Below are positions 1-15,988 of a DNA stretch of 64,000 nt, piece after piece. The translations under genes were made by a program, and so were the position numbers. How positions within the stretch are numbered: the stretch's first letter is position 1; each line of letters starts with the position of its first letter. Source of the DNA: Obelidium mucronatum (taxonomy: Eukaryota; Chytridiomycota; Chytridiomycetes; Chytridiales; Chytriomycetaceae). The stretch spans positions 248,001 to 312,000 of the forward strand of contig JAIVFH010000004.1 of the NCBI GenBank assembly GCA_025765595.1, given 5' to 3'. The notes beneath the pieces were generated by a model that was not told where the DNA came from, ran no database searches, and worked only from the letters and a program-made list of their open reading frames with translations.

Positions 1-3606
<3,606 letters not shown>

Positions 3607-3636
3607 TCTTTTGTTGTTGATTTATTTCTATTTACT

Positions 3637-4550
3637 TCAACGAAGCACAAACGCAGACAAGACTGTCACGGCGGCGCCGACACCAATGCCAAAGAGAAAC
3701 GTGCCGGGATCTTTCGCGATTCCTTGCAACGATATGCTTCCATTAAAAACCATCGGTGTTGGCCGGCGCTATTGACGTGCTACTGTTCTCGATAGAAACA
3801 ATCTCCTTGATGCTCTTTTCCAGTGATGCATTCTCGGTTTGAAGTATGTCCTGCACAAGCGCCACCAACTCAACACGATCCCTTTTCTTGACCCACGGAT
3901 CTCGAATCGAGACTAGTAAAAAGATGCACAAATGCGCTGAAATGAGACCCACAGTCCACCAGGTGCTGGCGCTTCGGATCTTGTCGCTAAAGAGTTGTTC
4001 GTCAATGTATCGTTCTCTGATTTGGTTCAAGTATTCCTGGTGGATGACTTCGTACGCATCTGAGCTTTGTTTGTACGCCTGCTTTGTCGCTGCTTCTGCC
4101 GCTTCGAGCGTCAGGTCCTTTCTGTACAGCACGGTGAAGCGGTGGATGTCCTCGTCGACTGGCAGAGAGCAAGTAAGAAAGCAGAGAGAAGAAAGACAAC
4201 AGAGAACAAAGAGAACAAACCCCACGAGTCCTTGCCGCTGCAGCAGCGAATTGACTTCCTTCTGGCAGCGGCGCCGCTCGTCGATGCTCTCTTCGTACGC
4301 CGCCTTCGCCGCGTCGAGCGCGCGCATCGCCGCCTTCAGCTCGCCGTCCTTCGCCTCCGACGCGCTGCTTGCGCTCCACTACCGCGTCGTAGCCGGTCGC
4401 CAGGTTGAGCGCCGCTGCGAGCTGCGGCAGCAAAGTCGTCTGCAGATCGCGCAATCGCACAGCCACCGATGTTGATGAAGACTGGCGCCGCGCGGTGAAA
4501 CTATACTGTGAACGGGCGCGGGTCAAGAGGCCACGTCGGAAAACGTTCAT
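3637..4550 (-). CDS. SHE9: She9/Mdm33-like mitochondrial inner-membrane protein, with two apparent frameshifts
   Basis: She9/Mdm33 proteins sit in the mitochondrial inner membrane and affect inner-membrane shape. The start at 4550 gives a basic, Arg/Ser-rich presequence (MNVFRRGLLTRARSQYS). The family core LNLATGYDAV follows, then a coiled coil, then IHRFTVLYRKDL, and SDKIRSASTWWTVG leading into a membrane segment. One intron lies near 4155-4220. Two breaks are visible: the frame changes at the CC run 4357-4358, and a stop at 3743-3745 falls in an A5 run (3745-3749). Dropping one base from each run gives a continuous protein ending at 3637-3639, whose tail carries the second membrane segment expected of the family. 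I think these are assembly errors. Only 30 bp separate it from Prp16, and 29 bp separate its start codon from the divergent NAP1 start. Confidence 0.8.
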
Positions 4551-4579
4551 GTGTTTGCCGTGCTTTTTCTTTTTTGACC

Positions 4580-6455
4580 ATGTCTCAGAAATCTTCTCCA
4601 AAATGGTGAGTCGCCCAACACTACCCTGCTTGCTTGCTGCGCTAACACTCCCCGCAATTAGTCTCAGATTACTGAACTGCAAGGTACTTGCTGGAGAACT
4701 GCCTATTCGGCCTTTGGGCGGGTGTGTGACGACTGACTGACAATAACTCAACTGTTTGCAGGTAACAAACTCAGTGGCGCTTTTCAACATCCAGCTGTGC
4801 TGGGTGCTCTGCAGGTTCGTTTCTTTGAATCCTTTTTCGGGACGTCCCGCAAGACAATCGGCATGCATGCAAGCATGTCCCCTTGCAATTATTGAAAGAA
4901 ACTAACAAAAAAACAAAAACACAGTCTCGACTCAATGGACTCGTTGGTAAACCGTCAACTTACATTGTAGATTTGCCCTCTGACGTCAAGCGTCGTGTCA
5001 ACGCTTTGAGAAACCTCCAAGTTCGTTTTTCCAACTTTTTTTCTTGGGCCATCCACCCAGACTGGTGTTTCTTGTTTGGTAACCTTGCTATGGGCGAATT
5101 CTAAAACAGGACAAGCACTCTGAATTGGAAGCAAAGTTTCGTGAGGAAGTTCTTGCGCTCGAAAAGAAGTACTTGACTCAACACCAACCACTGTTTGACA
5201 AGGTTGGCTACTGTCACCAACTGGCTTCTTTCAGTTCATTCTCGCGGTGAAAACTCAAACAAAAAAATATAATATAAACAGCGTGCCAAGATTGTGGCTG
5301 GAGACCTTGAGCCAAAGGATGACGAAGCCAAACGTGAACCAGATGATGATGAAGATGCAGAGGTGAATCTCAAGTGCTAAACTTCAACAGCAACAGCAAA
5401 CTCATGCTATTTTTATATTTCAGTCTGTGGACACATCCAAGCCAGTTGACAAGCCAACAAAGGGTATTCCTGAATTCTGGCTTACTGCCTTGAAGACCAA
5501 CTCTGCTCTCAGCGAATTCATCACCGAAAGGGACGAAGAGGCCTTGAAGTCTTTGGTCAACATCAAGTATGCCTATTTGCCAGACAATCCAGTTGCGTAT
5601 TATACTCTATTCCCGATATCTGACGAAAAAAAAACAACCGCTAATCTGTTTTTCTTCCCAATGTCCTTGTAGGGATTCAAGCTTGAGTTCTTCTTCAGCG
5701 AAAACGCCTTCTTCACCAACAAGAAGTTGGAAAAGACTTACTACCTGATCAACTCTCCAGACACTTCATTTGGTAAAGAGAAAAAATCAGAAGTTGTTGG
5801 GTGATAGGATAGGCTCTTTACAATTCTTTTCTTGTGATTAGGCGATGTCGTTTACGACCATGCTGAAGGTACTAAGATTGACTGGAAGGAAGACAAGGAC
5901 TTGAGCGTGACTGTCGAAATCAAGACTCAACGTCACAAGAGTATGTCTCTACTTTTTTTTTCTTTCTTTCTTTAGCGAATGAAATCTAAAACTTGCATTC
6001 CCTCCAGCCACCAACAAGACACGTACTGTCAAGAAGACTGTTCCAGCCCCAACCTTCTTCTCCTTCTTCAACCCACCAAAGCCACCCACTGAGGAGGACG
6101 ATGACGATGAGGATGCCGATGAAGACCTTGACCAAAAGTTGGAGATGGATTACGAATTGGGAGAAATCATCAAGGAAAAGATTGTGCCACATGCTGTTGA
6201 CTGGTTTCACTGGAAAGGCTCTTCATATTGAAGACGACAACTACGATGGTAAATTGCAATTTTTTTTTTTTGGTCTTCCTTCTTGCTCTGTGGAGCTTAC
6301 ACAATTTTTTTTTCTTTCATGCAATGTGCGTAGACTTTGATGAAGATGATGAGTTTGACGGTGAGGGTGGCGACGACGATGATGACGACGATGAGGAGGA
6401 GGGTGGTGCTCCAGGTGCGGAAGGCGACAAGCCAGCTGAATGCAAGCAACAGTAA
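4580..6455 (+). CDS. NAP1: Nucleosome assembly protein 1 (NAP1 family histone chaperone)
   Basis: This is an H2A-H2B chaperone of the NAP family. The start at 4580 opens a short exon (MSQKSSPKM) followed by about eight small exons. Conserved blocks in order are [33 protein letters not shown] (about 5463), [18 protein letters not shown] (about 5680), [20 protein letters not shown], and an acidic tail rich in Asp/Glu (6340-6420) typical of the family. At 6205-6207 a TTT run shifts the frame: the conserved WFTGKAL segment is out of frame with the preceding VPHAVDW and reads correctly with one T removed. A stop at about 6229 would otherwise truncate the protein just before the acidic tail. The start codon lies 29 bp from the divergent She9 start. 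Confidence 0.93.
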
Positions 6456-6761
6456 AGAAGAAAAAAAAGACTGTTGGGTTTTAATTTTCATTGGGGAAAA
6501 CAACTGAATTTTGTTTTTAATTTGTCTCTCACTCGCCTTGCGTTATTTTTGTAGTTTCATCATATTATAATATTTTGGAATTCTCCACTCGCGTTCCAGA
6601 TATTTGTTCAGATGTGATTTGGTCGCACACGCGCCATGGTTCACCGCCTCTGAGATCTTTTTGATTTTGTCATCAATTAAGTACTTATTTACTCGGAATT
6701 CCCTTGGCTGTTTGTGTGCAGCAAACCATCTCGAAACAAAGAAACAGAAACGCAAAAATCA
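6456..6761. other. Intergenic gap between NAP1 and the P450
   Basis: About 300 bp with no convincing gene. It holds the NAP1 3' UTR and the P450 promoter and leader. AT-rich stretches near 6560-6580 are the only visible feature. Confidence 0.5.
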
Positions 6762-8890
6762 ATGAATAGTCCTTTGATTATTGCTGCCATTGGAGTAGCT
6801 GCTGCCGTTTCGGTTGCTGCGATTATTGGATCATTGCCAGCCACTGCCGGAATGGGCATCGAACTCATCTCCAAGCAGTCTGTGCTGGGATCGCTTATAT
6901 TCTGTGCCATTGCATATGCCATGTTTCTATATGTTGTGACCAAGCGTCGTGCGGATGCGTTTCGGAAATTGAATCCGACGTTGCCGACACAAATGCTTTA
7001 TTTTGGTCCTTCGTCAATGTTGGTGTTTTTGAATGTAAGAGAGAGAGAGAGTAAGGATTGGATATTTTGATATTATGTTTAACTCCTTTCTTTTTTTTTT
7101 TTTTTTTTTTTTACGAAGCTGATTCCATCGTGGCTTCCAATCAAGATGCCACATAACTGGCTTCATAGAAACAAATTCGGACCTCCGTTCTCTGAATCGT
7201 ATGCATTTACTGCGTTGCCCGCAGCTTTTTTTTTTTTTTTTTTTTTTTAATTTGTTTTGATTTAATTAGGGAGTCCGGGTTAATTGCGTTCTGTGAACCG
7301 GCAGTGACAACAGTGTTTGTGGGGGATCCTGATTTCGCACGTGAAATTATGATGAAGCGGCATAAGGAGTTGATTAAGCCGATTCAACATTATAAACTTT
7401 TTGATTTATATGGTAAGTTAAATTTTGTGTTTTTTTGAGAATGGTTGTGTGGGAGGTGGTGGCAGGTGGTGGTGGTGTGTGTGTGTGTACCACCAAATAA
7501 CGCCCCCTTTTTTTTTATTGGCAGGAAAAAACATTCTAACAACGGAAGGAGAAGAATGGAGAAAACACCGTAAAATAGCGGCGCCAACGTTTTCAGAACA
7601 AACCCACATGTCTGTACATCAAGCGACGATCCAAACAGTGTCTGACATGTTCAATTCATGGACCAAGAAGTTGGAGAGTGATGGCGCTTCAGTTGTTGTT
7701 AATGTGAGCAGAGAAATGAAGGCGGTTGCATTGTCTGTAATGGCGTCGGCTGCTTTTGGAATTGATGTCTTGTGGGATGATGATAATACGGCGGTATTAG
7801 AGAATGGATATGAAATGACTTTCAAAGAATCGTTGGAGATTGTTGTTGATCGTTTAGGGTATTGGTTGGCGGTGCCCAGGTTTCTGTACTGGCTCCCGAT
7901 AAAGTCTCTGCGAAGGACACGGACTGGGTTCATTGGTAAAGCGGTCCTATTTTTATCTTGTTATCAGCTTCTTCAACGTGCAAATTTCTATTAAGAGTTT
8001 GAACGTTATCTTGATGGAATTGTGGCGCAAGCACAAAGAGTAGAGAAACCCAAAAATGTAACGTGTTGTTGTGTTGCTCAAAAAACTTGAAAAGTTAAAA
8101 CTTTCTTTCGTCAAATAGCTTCTTCAAATGCTTGCGAAAGCTGCCGCTGATGAAACGGACGCAGGTGTAACTTTGTCGAAAGAAGAATTGAAAGGAAACT
8201 CCTTCATTTTTTTGTTTGCTGGACATGAAACAACTGCGAGTGAGCTAAATTATTACTTATCTTTCTATTTCTTACTCACGGTTGGGTTGATTTTGGTTGC
8301 ATCCTTTTCAAGGCACGATGGCATTTGCGCTCGCATTATTGGCTGTTCACAAAGACAAACAAGAAGCGTTGTATGCAGATATCAAGGAGACTCTTGGAGA
8401 CTCCAATATTTTTGAATACTCGGATTTTTCCAAGCTCAAGTACTGTCTTGCAATCATGAACGAAACGCTTCGCATGTATCCATCTGTCCCCAACATCCCC
8501 AAATTCACGGCATCTGAAACTGTTTCACTTGGTCCTTTTGTATTCCCACCAGAAACCAGTGTTTGTATCGCGACGCCAGCTCTCCACTTTAACCCGAAAG
8601 TGTGGGGAAACGATGTACACGAGTTTAGACCAGAGCGATTTTTGGGAACCGATGAATCTGGGAGAGTTGTTTCGCAGATTGGATTCGCACCGTTTAGCGA
8701 AGGGCCGCGTGGGTGTTTGGGAAAGAAGTTTGCGCAAGTTGAATTTGTGACGACGTTGGTCATGATTTGCTTAAAGTACCGCATTGAAGTGCCTGCGGGA
8801 GTTGATGCGCGCGAGTTCCTGGAAACTACGCTAGCAGTCAACTTGATGCCCAAGACGCCGATTAAACTGCAGTTTGTCGCTCGTGAATAA
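6762..8890 (+). CDS. Cytochrome P450 monooxygenase, microsomal type
   Basis: This is a haem-thiolate monooxygenase of unassigned CYP family. I chose the ATG at 6762 because it opens an N-terminal hydrophobic stretch and a second anchor-like segment, as in microsomal P450s. Seven exons (6762-7034, 7119-7198, 7270-7412, 7525-7935, 7996-8057, 8119-8239, 8313-8890) join in frame to 555 residues, a normal P450 length. Visible motifs are WRKHRKI of helix C, the I-helix oxygen site AGHETTAS, the K-helix ETLR, FRPERF, and the haem-binding loop FSEGPRGCLG with its Cys ligand. The substrate cannot be told from sequence. Several introns carry long T tracts before the acceptor. The uL5m gene starts only 42 bp downstream. 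Confidence 0.93.
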
Positions 8891-8932
8891 CTGTGAATAT
8901 TAATACAGGAAGACATTTTTCTTCTTTTCCGA

Positions 8933-10255
8933 ATGATGCACCGCCGCGCCTTCTCCGCAGCAGCAGGGGCGCCGGACTTCCTCGGGCGCAGCGGCATCGA
9001 CGCGGCGGCGACGGTGGTGCGCGCGCGGCTGGAGGAGCACCACTACGCGACGCTGGTCGACGACCTGCTCGTGCTGGCGTACGCGCACGAGTCGCCGCTG
9101 GCGCCGGACGCGGCCGCCGCCGCCGCGAAGCTGCAGCGCGACAGCGACGCCGCCGCGCGCGCGAAGAGGTGCGGGGCGGCGTGCGGCGTGTGGGGGGGAA
9201 AGGCGGCACTGACTGACTCTGATTACTCAACACAGGCTGTCGCTCACGGCGCTGTTCCAGACGCCGCTGGCGAAACTGCCCACGCGGCCGCTGGACGCCG
9301 CATTCCCCACGACTAATCTGCTGTCGCTGAAAGCCGCCCGCTACGGCATGTACCACACAAACCCCGCAAACGGCCGGATGCGCCGCAGACTGTCGAACAT
9401 CATTGACTACACTACAATCACCGATTCGCAATTCAGCAAACTGGATCGCGCTAGGATCAAGGAAGTCCGCGATTTCCACCGTGGCTTTGAAAAGAACTTT
9501 AGTCCTCGCGTGGATCACTTGCCGGCAATCCGAAAAGTGGTTCTCTGGATCCGAGAAGAGAAGGCAATCAACAACAAGTTCGTTCTGTCTTTTATTTTGG
9601 GTTATGTTTGTTTTTTGGTATTTGATTTCAACTCAACACCAACTCCTCATTCAGGCAACTTCTCCTCCCCGCGCTTCTATCACTTGAATCAATTACGGGA
9701 ATGCGAGCAGAACCTGTTTTCGCTACCATGAAAGATACAACAAAACTGATTCGTGTTGGAATGCCATTGGGAGCACGCGTAACTTTGGAGCCACCTCAAG
9801 CACACGAATTTCTGGACAAATGCACACAAACTCTTCTTCCGCGTCTTCGTGAATGGCCTGGAATTAGCCCCCTATGCTCAAAAAATCAAAAGTCAGTTGG
9901 TATCATTGGATTCAAGATTCCAGTCGGAAGTGTCGGAGCCTTCCCAGATATTGAGCCACATTTCGATATTTATCCTCAGTTATTTGAAATCAATGTTGAA
10001 ATTCATACTACTGCGGGAACGGATAAGGGTGCAGTTGCTTTGTTGAGTGGGTTCCAAATGCCATTTAGAAGCAGGAAGGAAGTTCTCGCAGAAATCAAAG
10101 CAGGAGAAGCTGCACGAAATGCCAACAGGGTAAGTTTTTTCTATTTCTCAGACAACTTTTACTTCTGTTTACAATTCTCTCGTCAGGTGGAGGATCCATT
10201 CGCCAAGTTCAAGAAGAAGGAAGAGGCCGCAAACGCGAAGGGAAAAAAGAAGTAA
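8933..10255 (+). CDS. MRPL7: Mitochondrial large-subunit ribosomal protein uL5m
   Basis: This is the mitochondrial homologue of ribosomal protein L5, which sits in the central protuberance next to tRNA. The start at 8933 gives MMHRRAFSAAAGAP, a plausible mitochondrial presequence. Four exons (8933-9168, 9236-9577, 9655-10129, 10187-10255) join in frame to 373 residues. The L5 signature is clear: LLSLESITGMRAE, then IRVGMPLGARVTL, LPRLREWPG, and FPDIEPHFDIYPQ. The first exon is very GC-rich and Ala-rich, unlike the rest. The C-terminus ends in a Lys-rich tail. It belongs to a run of plus-strand housekeeping genes. Confidence 0.88.
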
Positions 10256-10408
10256 AAAAGTAGCAACAAATAAACCAATTAAACACGTGTTATTTTCTCT
10301 TGTTTCGCTGAAGGAGAGATTCAACCCCAAAACCTGTTTAGGCAATTTTTTTTGGGAAAAGGCTCTAAAAAGACAAAAACGGCTGTAGCAAAAAAAGCGA
10401 AAATCCAA

Positions 10409-12074
10409 ATGGTCTACAAAGTTGGTAAGTGTCGCAGCAACAAACTGCAACCATGTATTTGCAATCCCACCTGCCTGCGCATAAACTCGCGAATGCGTGA
10501 AGGAGTGTCAAACTCATATACTCAACACTCCCGGCCTCCTCGGCTCCTAATTTGATTGCAATTGTTCTCTAACCTTCCAAAACCTTCCTTTTGTGTCCAC
10601 TATTAGCTGACATTACCCTCGCTGACTTCGGTACGTTCAACTTGAATGTTTCGTGCAGATTGTTGACGTGACATCGATCGGACAACAATGCTGTTATTTT
10701 TTGCACCGAGAAATTGAAAAACTGACTGACTGACTTCGCGCTCTCTACTAGGTCGTAAGGAAATCGAGATCGCCGAGAACGAGATGCCAGGTCTCATGTC
10801 TCTCCGTACCAAGTACGGTCCACAGCAACCACTCAAGGGTGCCCGTATTGCCGGATGTCTCCACATGACCATTCAGACTGCCGTCCTCATCGAGACCCTC
10901 ACTGCTCTCGGTGCTGAAGTCACCTGGTCTTCCTGCAACATCTTCTCCACCCAAGACCACGCCGCCGCTGCCATTGCCGCCACCGGAGTCCCAGTCTTTG
11001 CCTGGAAGGGAGAGACCGACGAGGAATACGAATGGTGCATTGAGCAGACCATCAAGGGATTCCCAGGTGGCAAGCCATTGAACATGATCCTCGACGACGG
11101 TGGTGACTTGACCCAGATTGTCCACCAAAAGTACCCAGAACTCCTCAAGGACATTCGTGGAGTTTCCGAGGAAACCACCACTGGAGTCCACAACTTGTAC
11201 AAGATGTTGAAGAACGGAGAGCTCAAGATCCCAGCCATCAACGTTAACGACTCTGTCACCAAGTCCAAGTTTGACAACTTGTACGGATGCCGTGAATCCC
11301 TCATTGACGGTATCAAGCGTGCCACTGATGTCATGATTGCCGGAAAGGTTTCCGTTGTTGCCGGTTACGGTGATGTCGGTAAGGGTTGTGCTGCTGCCTT
11401 GAAGGGTATGGGATCCCGTGTCATTGTTACCGAGATCGACCCAATCAACGCTCTCCAAGCCGCCATGGAAGGTTACGAAGTTACCACCATGGAAGATGCC
11501 GTTAAGGAAGCCAACATCTTTGTTACCACCACTGGATGCCGTGACATTATCACTGGTGCCCACTTTGAGCACATGAAGGACGATGCTATTGTCTGCAAGT
11601 GAGTAAATTCTTCAAGCCAAAAAGTTTTCTACTATGTGTTTACTAACTATCTATCTTCTAATAAATAGCATTGGTCACTTCGACATTGAAATCGACGTCG
11701 CTTGGTTGAAGGCCAACGCTGCCAAGGTTGTCAACATCAAGCCACAAGTCGACCGTTACACCATGAAGAACGGACGTCACGTCATCCTCCTCGCTGAAGG
11801 ACGTCTCGTCAACTTGGGTTGTGCCACTGGTCACCCATCCTTTGTCATGTCCAACTCCTTCACCAACCAAACTTTGGCCCAAATTGCTCTCTGGACTGAC
11901 GCCAAGTCCTACCCATTGGGAGTCCACTTGTTGCCAAAGAAGTTGGATGAAGAGGTTGCTGCCGCCCACTTGGAAAAGTTGGGAGTCAAGATGACCAAGA
12001 TGTCTGATGTCCAAGCCAAGTACCTCGGCCTTGCCCACGAAGGTCCATACAAGATGGAAACTTACAGATACTAA
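10409..12074 (+). CDS. SAH1: S-adenosylhomocysteine hydrolase
   Basis: It reversibly cleaves S-adenosylhomocysteine to adenosine and homocysteine, keeping methyltransferases running. Four exons (10409-10424, 10607-10630, 10752-11598, 11669-12074) give 430 residues against about 430-450 for the family. The first two exons are only 16 and 24 nt, so the start depends on them: [14 protein letters not shown], then [14 protein letters not shown]. Family blocks seen are [39 protein letters not shown], the NAD-binding [10 protein letters not shown], and the C-terminal Lys-Tyr (here ETYRY). Codon choice is strongly biased to C-ending codons, suggesting high expression. The last intron contains a TACTAAC branch-point match (11641-11647). 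Confidence 0.98.
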
Positions 12075-12308
12075 ATATATTATTCTGAGTGTGTTTTTTG
12101 ACTAGCATTTTCCGGGTCAATCTGTATTCATTTTTCTGCTGCCTTTCCTTTTAATTGGACTTTATTCTGCGTAATAAACGAATCGATTTGAGTCTTGCTG
12201 TACTTGCTTTTATCTTTGCACTCTACTTTATTTTTTTTTTCTCGGGTTTTGTCAGTGGACAGATTTGCATTCAACAGAACAGAGAAACCGATAACTTGAC
12301 ATAGAACT

Positions 12309-13420
12309 ATGGGTGGAACAACAGTCGATCAGCAGTCTTCTTTGGATCAAGCTCAACTAGCGCAGGAGAGCGCCAGCAACGCCGGAGGTGGCGGCGGCAA
12401 CGCGCCACTCAAAATCACAAAAACACATCCAACGCCAGCCGATCCCTTCCACGAGAGCGTGTACAAACTAATACCTCTCGAGTTTATCCCGCCAGCCAAG
12501 CAGAAACAGTACAGAAGCAAGTTTGCTGATCAAGCGCGTAAGGAATATGTCACTGGTCAAAAGAGTGCGGCTAGTATGGGGCCTGCGAAAGTCCTTGTTA
12601 ACGGAACAGACGGATTTTTAAAGAAGGGGGATGGGAATAAGGTCAAAAGTAAGTGTTGGTTTATTGGTGGTGGTGGTGTGTGTGGCGCTAACGGCTATTT
12701 TTTCTGCTCAGTGCAAATACAGGCGATAAATCAAGAAGCATATGCCCCTGACAAGACGATTAGAAAGGCAGATGTACCCAAAGATGCACCCGTGATTGAG
12801 AAGGCGACGCGAAAGGATTTCATCAAACAAAACGCTTTGGAGAATATCAACTCAAGTACAGACAAAATACTTTCAAAAAGCCCGATTTTTCTTAACAGTA
12901 GTATTTCTCTCTTTTTTTTTTTTTCTAAAAATCAGGCGCCAAGAAACCTTTGGACAATACACCTGCGTACCGTTTCAAGTCAGACTATGGAAAAACACCC
13001 ACTTATATTCTTAAACGCCGCCAATCTGAAAGCGAAAAAGGATTCTCAATGCAAGAAATGGAGGAAGCTCTTATGGCCACACCAGAGGGCAAAAAGCAGG
13101 CACAGATGATGAAGGAAGGCCTCGTTCCCTTACCTGAAGATGAACGAGCAAAAATCCTGGAGGGTCTGAAGGCAAATTGGGAAAAATTGAACTCGGATTA
13201 TCAGAAGCTGAGTTTAACGGTAGATACAGTTCCAAAGATTGCAAGGTATGGAGATCGCGTAATTTGGCCTTTTCCTCCTCGGCGCTTCTGATAACAGCGA
13301 TAACACAACTCAAATAGAAAAGTCAATATGGAACAACAGCTGAAACAACTCGAAACGCATATTGCAAAGTTTTCCCAGTCGAATATTCTTGTAAACTTCA
13401 ACTCTGCTTACCGACACTAA
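12309..13420 (+). CDS. ENKUR: Enkurin-domain protein (ciliary doublet-microtubule inner protein)
   Basis: Enkurin proteins bind the inside of axonemal doublet microtubules. Four exons (12309-12648, 12712-12855, 12936-13245, 13318-13420) join in frame to 298 residues, close to animal enkurin. The C-terminal enkurin domain shows TPTYILKRR, then a helix with ILEGLKANWEKLNSDYQ, LSLTVDTVPKIARK, and MEQQLKQLETHIAKFS. The N-terminus is a disordered Gln/Ala/Gly-rich segment followed by FHESVYKLIP. Presence of this gene is good evidence for a flagellated zoospore stage. No other axonemal gene is visible nearby. Confidence 0.88.
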
Positions 13421-13593
13421 AACGTCGTAGCTTTCGTAACTTTTTTTTCTTCTTATTCTCCAATAAACTTGCATGCTTCTACGTATAGTATTTATACAAA
13501 CCAGTTGCTTGTAAGATCCCGTAATACTCCACTATTAATTTCGATTTAAGGGGCTGTTTTTTTTTCCTTTGACAACAAGCCTCATCACGAAAA

Positions 13594-14576
13594 ATGCCTT
13601 CTCTTGTTGACATCTTGAGCCTCATATTGCTGGCGTCTATTGCGTCTGCTCACACAGTAAGCTACAGAACTATAAATGGAATGTTTTTGATCAAGTCTGT
13701 CTTGCAGGCTACCATCACCTGGTTTGAGCCAAGCTGGTCGACAATCACCACTGCTTGCGGGCGTAAATATGTAAGCAACTGATCATGGATATCAAAACAA
13801 ACTCAGTTTACACTAATACACTCACTGTTTCTTTTAGCCACCACAGAACGATGCCTACTTTGCTGCCGTTTCCGTGTTTTCCTTGTCCGACCAAACGTCA
13901 ATCCTGAATTCTAATGTGTGCGGTAGTTGCATTCGCCTTACTTCGGGTCCGAGGTCTACCTTGGTTACAGTTGTTGGTAAGCCTGTCTCTTTCGTTGTTT
14001 GGATGGGACGTTTTTGAGACTGACACGACAACAGACGTTATGATGCGATCCAACGCCAACGCTGATGACATCGATCTTTCTAATGCGGCTTTTATGGCTT
14101 TGGATGAAAACGGAAGTCTGGATTCCGGAGTTATCCACGGAATTCAGTGGGATTGGGCAGACTGCAACGGCGGTACACCGCCCCCTCCTCCCCCACCACC
14201 ACCACCAGCACCTGCTCCTTCTCCTCCACCCCCACCGCCACCATCGCCTTCCCCAGAAGTTCCTGTCCCATCGCCTGATCCACCAGCGCCTGCTCCAGTA
14301 ACAGAAGAAGTCCCCCCAGTCCCAGTTCCAAACCCAATTCCAACTCAAGAATCTACATTGGACGCGAATCCAAGCACAACTGATGCAGAAGTTTCCAGCA
14401 CTTCTATTACCACAGTAGAATCTCAAGCTACCAGCACAATCGCAAGTTCCTCATCTGCCGCGCCAATCGCCAAGAAGGCTGTTGCTTCCACAACAACTGC
14501 GACGCCAACGTCAGAGGCATCCGGTCTCTTTGGATCCACCGCTGCCTTTCTCATTGCTACATTTTTGTTTGCTTGA
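13594..14576 (+). CDS. Secreted expansin/barwin-like double-psi beta-barrel protein with GPI-type tail, array member 1
   Basis: Four exons (13594-13656, 13708-13770, 13838-13976, 14035-14576) give 268 residues. A signal peptide (MPSLVDILSLILLASIASA) is followed by a DPBB domain: ITWFEPSW, TACG, YFAAVSVFSLSD, CGSCIRL, VTVVDVMMR, then DIDLSNAAFMAL and a Trp-rich end IQWDWADC. In DPBB proteins of fungi the VVD motif is usually followed by a Cys-Pro-Gly-Cys loop. Here it is VMM. A stalk of Pro/Ser repeats (about 14178-14340), a Ser/Thr/Ala stretch, and a C-terminal hydrophobic tail (LFGSTAAFLIATFLFA) suggest GPI anchoring to the surface. A role in loosening or binding wall polysaccharide is inferred from the fold only. 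Confidence 0.8.
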
Positions 14577-14707
14577 TATGATTTAGTTCATTGCCTCATC
14601 TTCAAGTTTCTTTTTTCCCTTAACTTTTTAAGTCATGTATTTTGGGCTTGTGAATGAAAAAAAAGTATTAAATTCAACCTACCTCATCATCCCAAAAACT
14701 CTGCACT

Positions 14708-15625
14708 ATGAACACACTTCTTCAAGCATTGGTTGTTCTTTTACTGTCTTCTGTTGCCTTCTGTTACACTGTGGGTATTGGATGTTTGCCCCGTTCCTGT
14801 AAAGGTCTGAGAGTTGCACTAACCTTGTTCGGTTATAGGGAGAGATTACTTACTTTGGACACAATTACTATGACTTGTGGCATGTTGCTTGCGAAAGTGG
14901 ATATGTGAGTGTTTGGGCTTCGGGCTTCGTTGGTTGATCCGACTTTGACAACAACCCTACTTATACATAGCCTCCTCGAGATGCAAATCTATATGCTGCA
15001 ATCAGTTACAAAATCCTGAGTGATCAAAGCTCGATTCTTAACTCTGGTCAGTGTGGCCGATGCCTTCAGTTATGGTCTCCCAAGGGCAGTGTCAAGGTCA
15101 CCATCGTCGGTAAGGCACAACACATCATTCAAAGCCCTTTTTTGGAATATGAAATTCAACTCGAATGTTTTTTTTACAGATGTGATGATGGACGATGTGA
15201 ACCCGTATAATGTGGATCTGTCTTATGAGGCTTTTGTCCGCTTATCGGATACCAAAGGTCGCGATTTTGACATCAAATGGGACTATGTTGATTGCGATGG
15301 TTGGGCTGCGTCTCCATCCCCTGAACCGTTGCCATCTCCATCCCCCGAAACGTTGCCATCTCCATCCCCATCCCCTCAACCGTCCCCAGAAGGCACTACA
15401 GATCCATCACCTGTATCGGAATCAGTCAAGAACAAGGATTCTCTGCCTGTTCCAGCCCCAAATAGTCTTCCAACGCCAGATTCAATAACAACTGGTGTGT
15501 TCTCAACTTCCACTGTTGCAACCACTGCCTCCGTTGCGACGGTAGCCAAATCTACATCAAGCGCATCGACAATCGCTTCATTTTGTTTGTTAACCGCTAC
15601 TATCGTTTCGTTCCTTCTCTTCTAG
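14708..15625 (+). CDS. Secreted DPBB (expansin/barwin-like) protein with GPI-type tail, array member 2
   Basis: Four exons (14708-14770, 14839-14904, 14971-15109, 15180-15625) join in frame to 237 residues, with exon-intron positions matching member 1. Signal peptide MNTLLQALVVLLLSSVAFC, then EITYFGHNYYDLWHVACES, LYAAISYKILSDQ, CGRCLQLW, VKVTIVDVMMDD, NVDLSYEAFVRLSD and IKWDYVDCD. The stalk is made of PSPSPE-type repeats. The end is a hydrophobic tail after Ser/Thr residues, fitting a GPI signal. It is closest to member 3, with which it shares the DVMMDDV and YDLWHVACES segments, so these two are a recent duplication. It stops at TAG, which shows TAG is a normal stop here. Confidence 0.8.
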
Positions 15626-15988
15626 TTTCATTACCTTTCTCTCTGCCTCATTGCAATTCGATACCTGCTATGTCCAAAATAAACATTCGACTTATACCTC
15701 TTTTGAATATTGCGTAATTTTATATCAAACTATTTTCACTTTTCGTTTATTCGATAATGCAAAAAAAAAACTTTAAGCGGTACACTTTACATTAATTCCA
15801 GACACGAGGCCAGAAGATGAACTCGAAATAAACCGAGCAAGTGTTTCATTCGCTTGTAAAAAATCGTGATTAATAGAAGAAAGCCTGAATCAATAAGGGG
15901 GCATTTGGAAGACACTGAGACACGGGATCTCATCTTTCTTGTGCTAACTTTTTTTCCACACGAAAAAAAAAGAAAGTTGACGTCATCC
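15626..15988. other. Intergenic gap between array members 2 and 3
   Basis: About 360 bp, AT-rich, containing the 3' UTR of member 2 and the promoter of member 3. I see no gene, repeat or RNA in it. Confidence 0.5.
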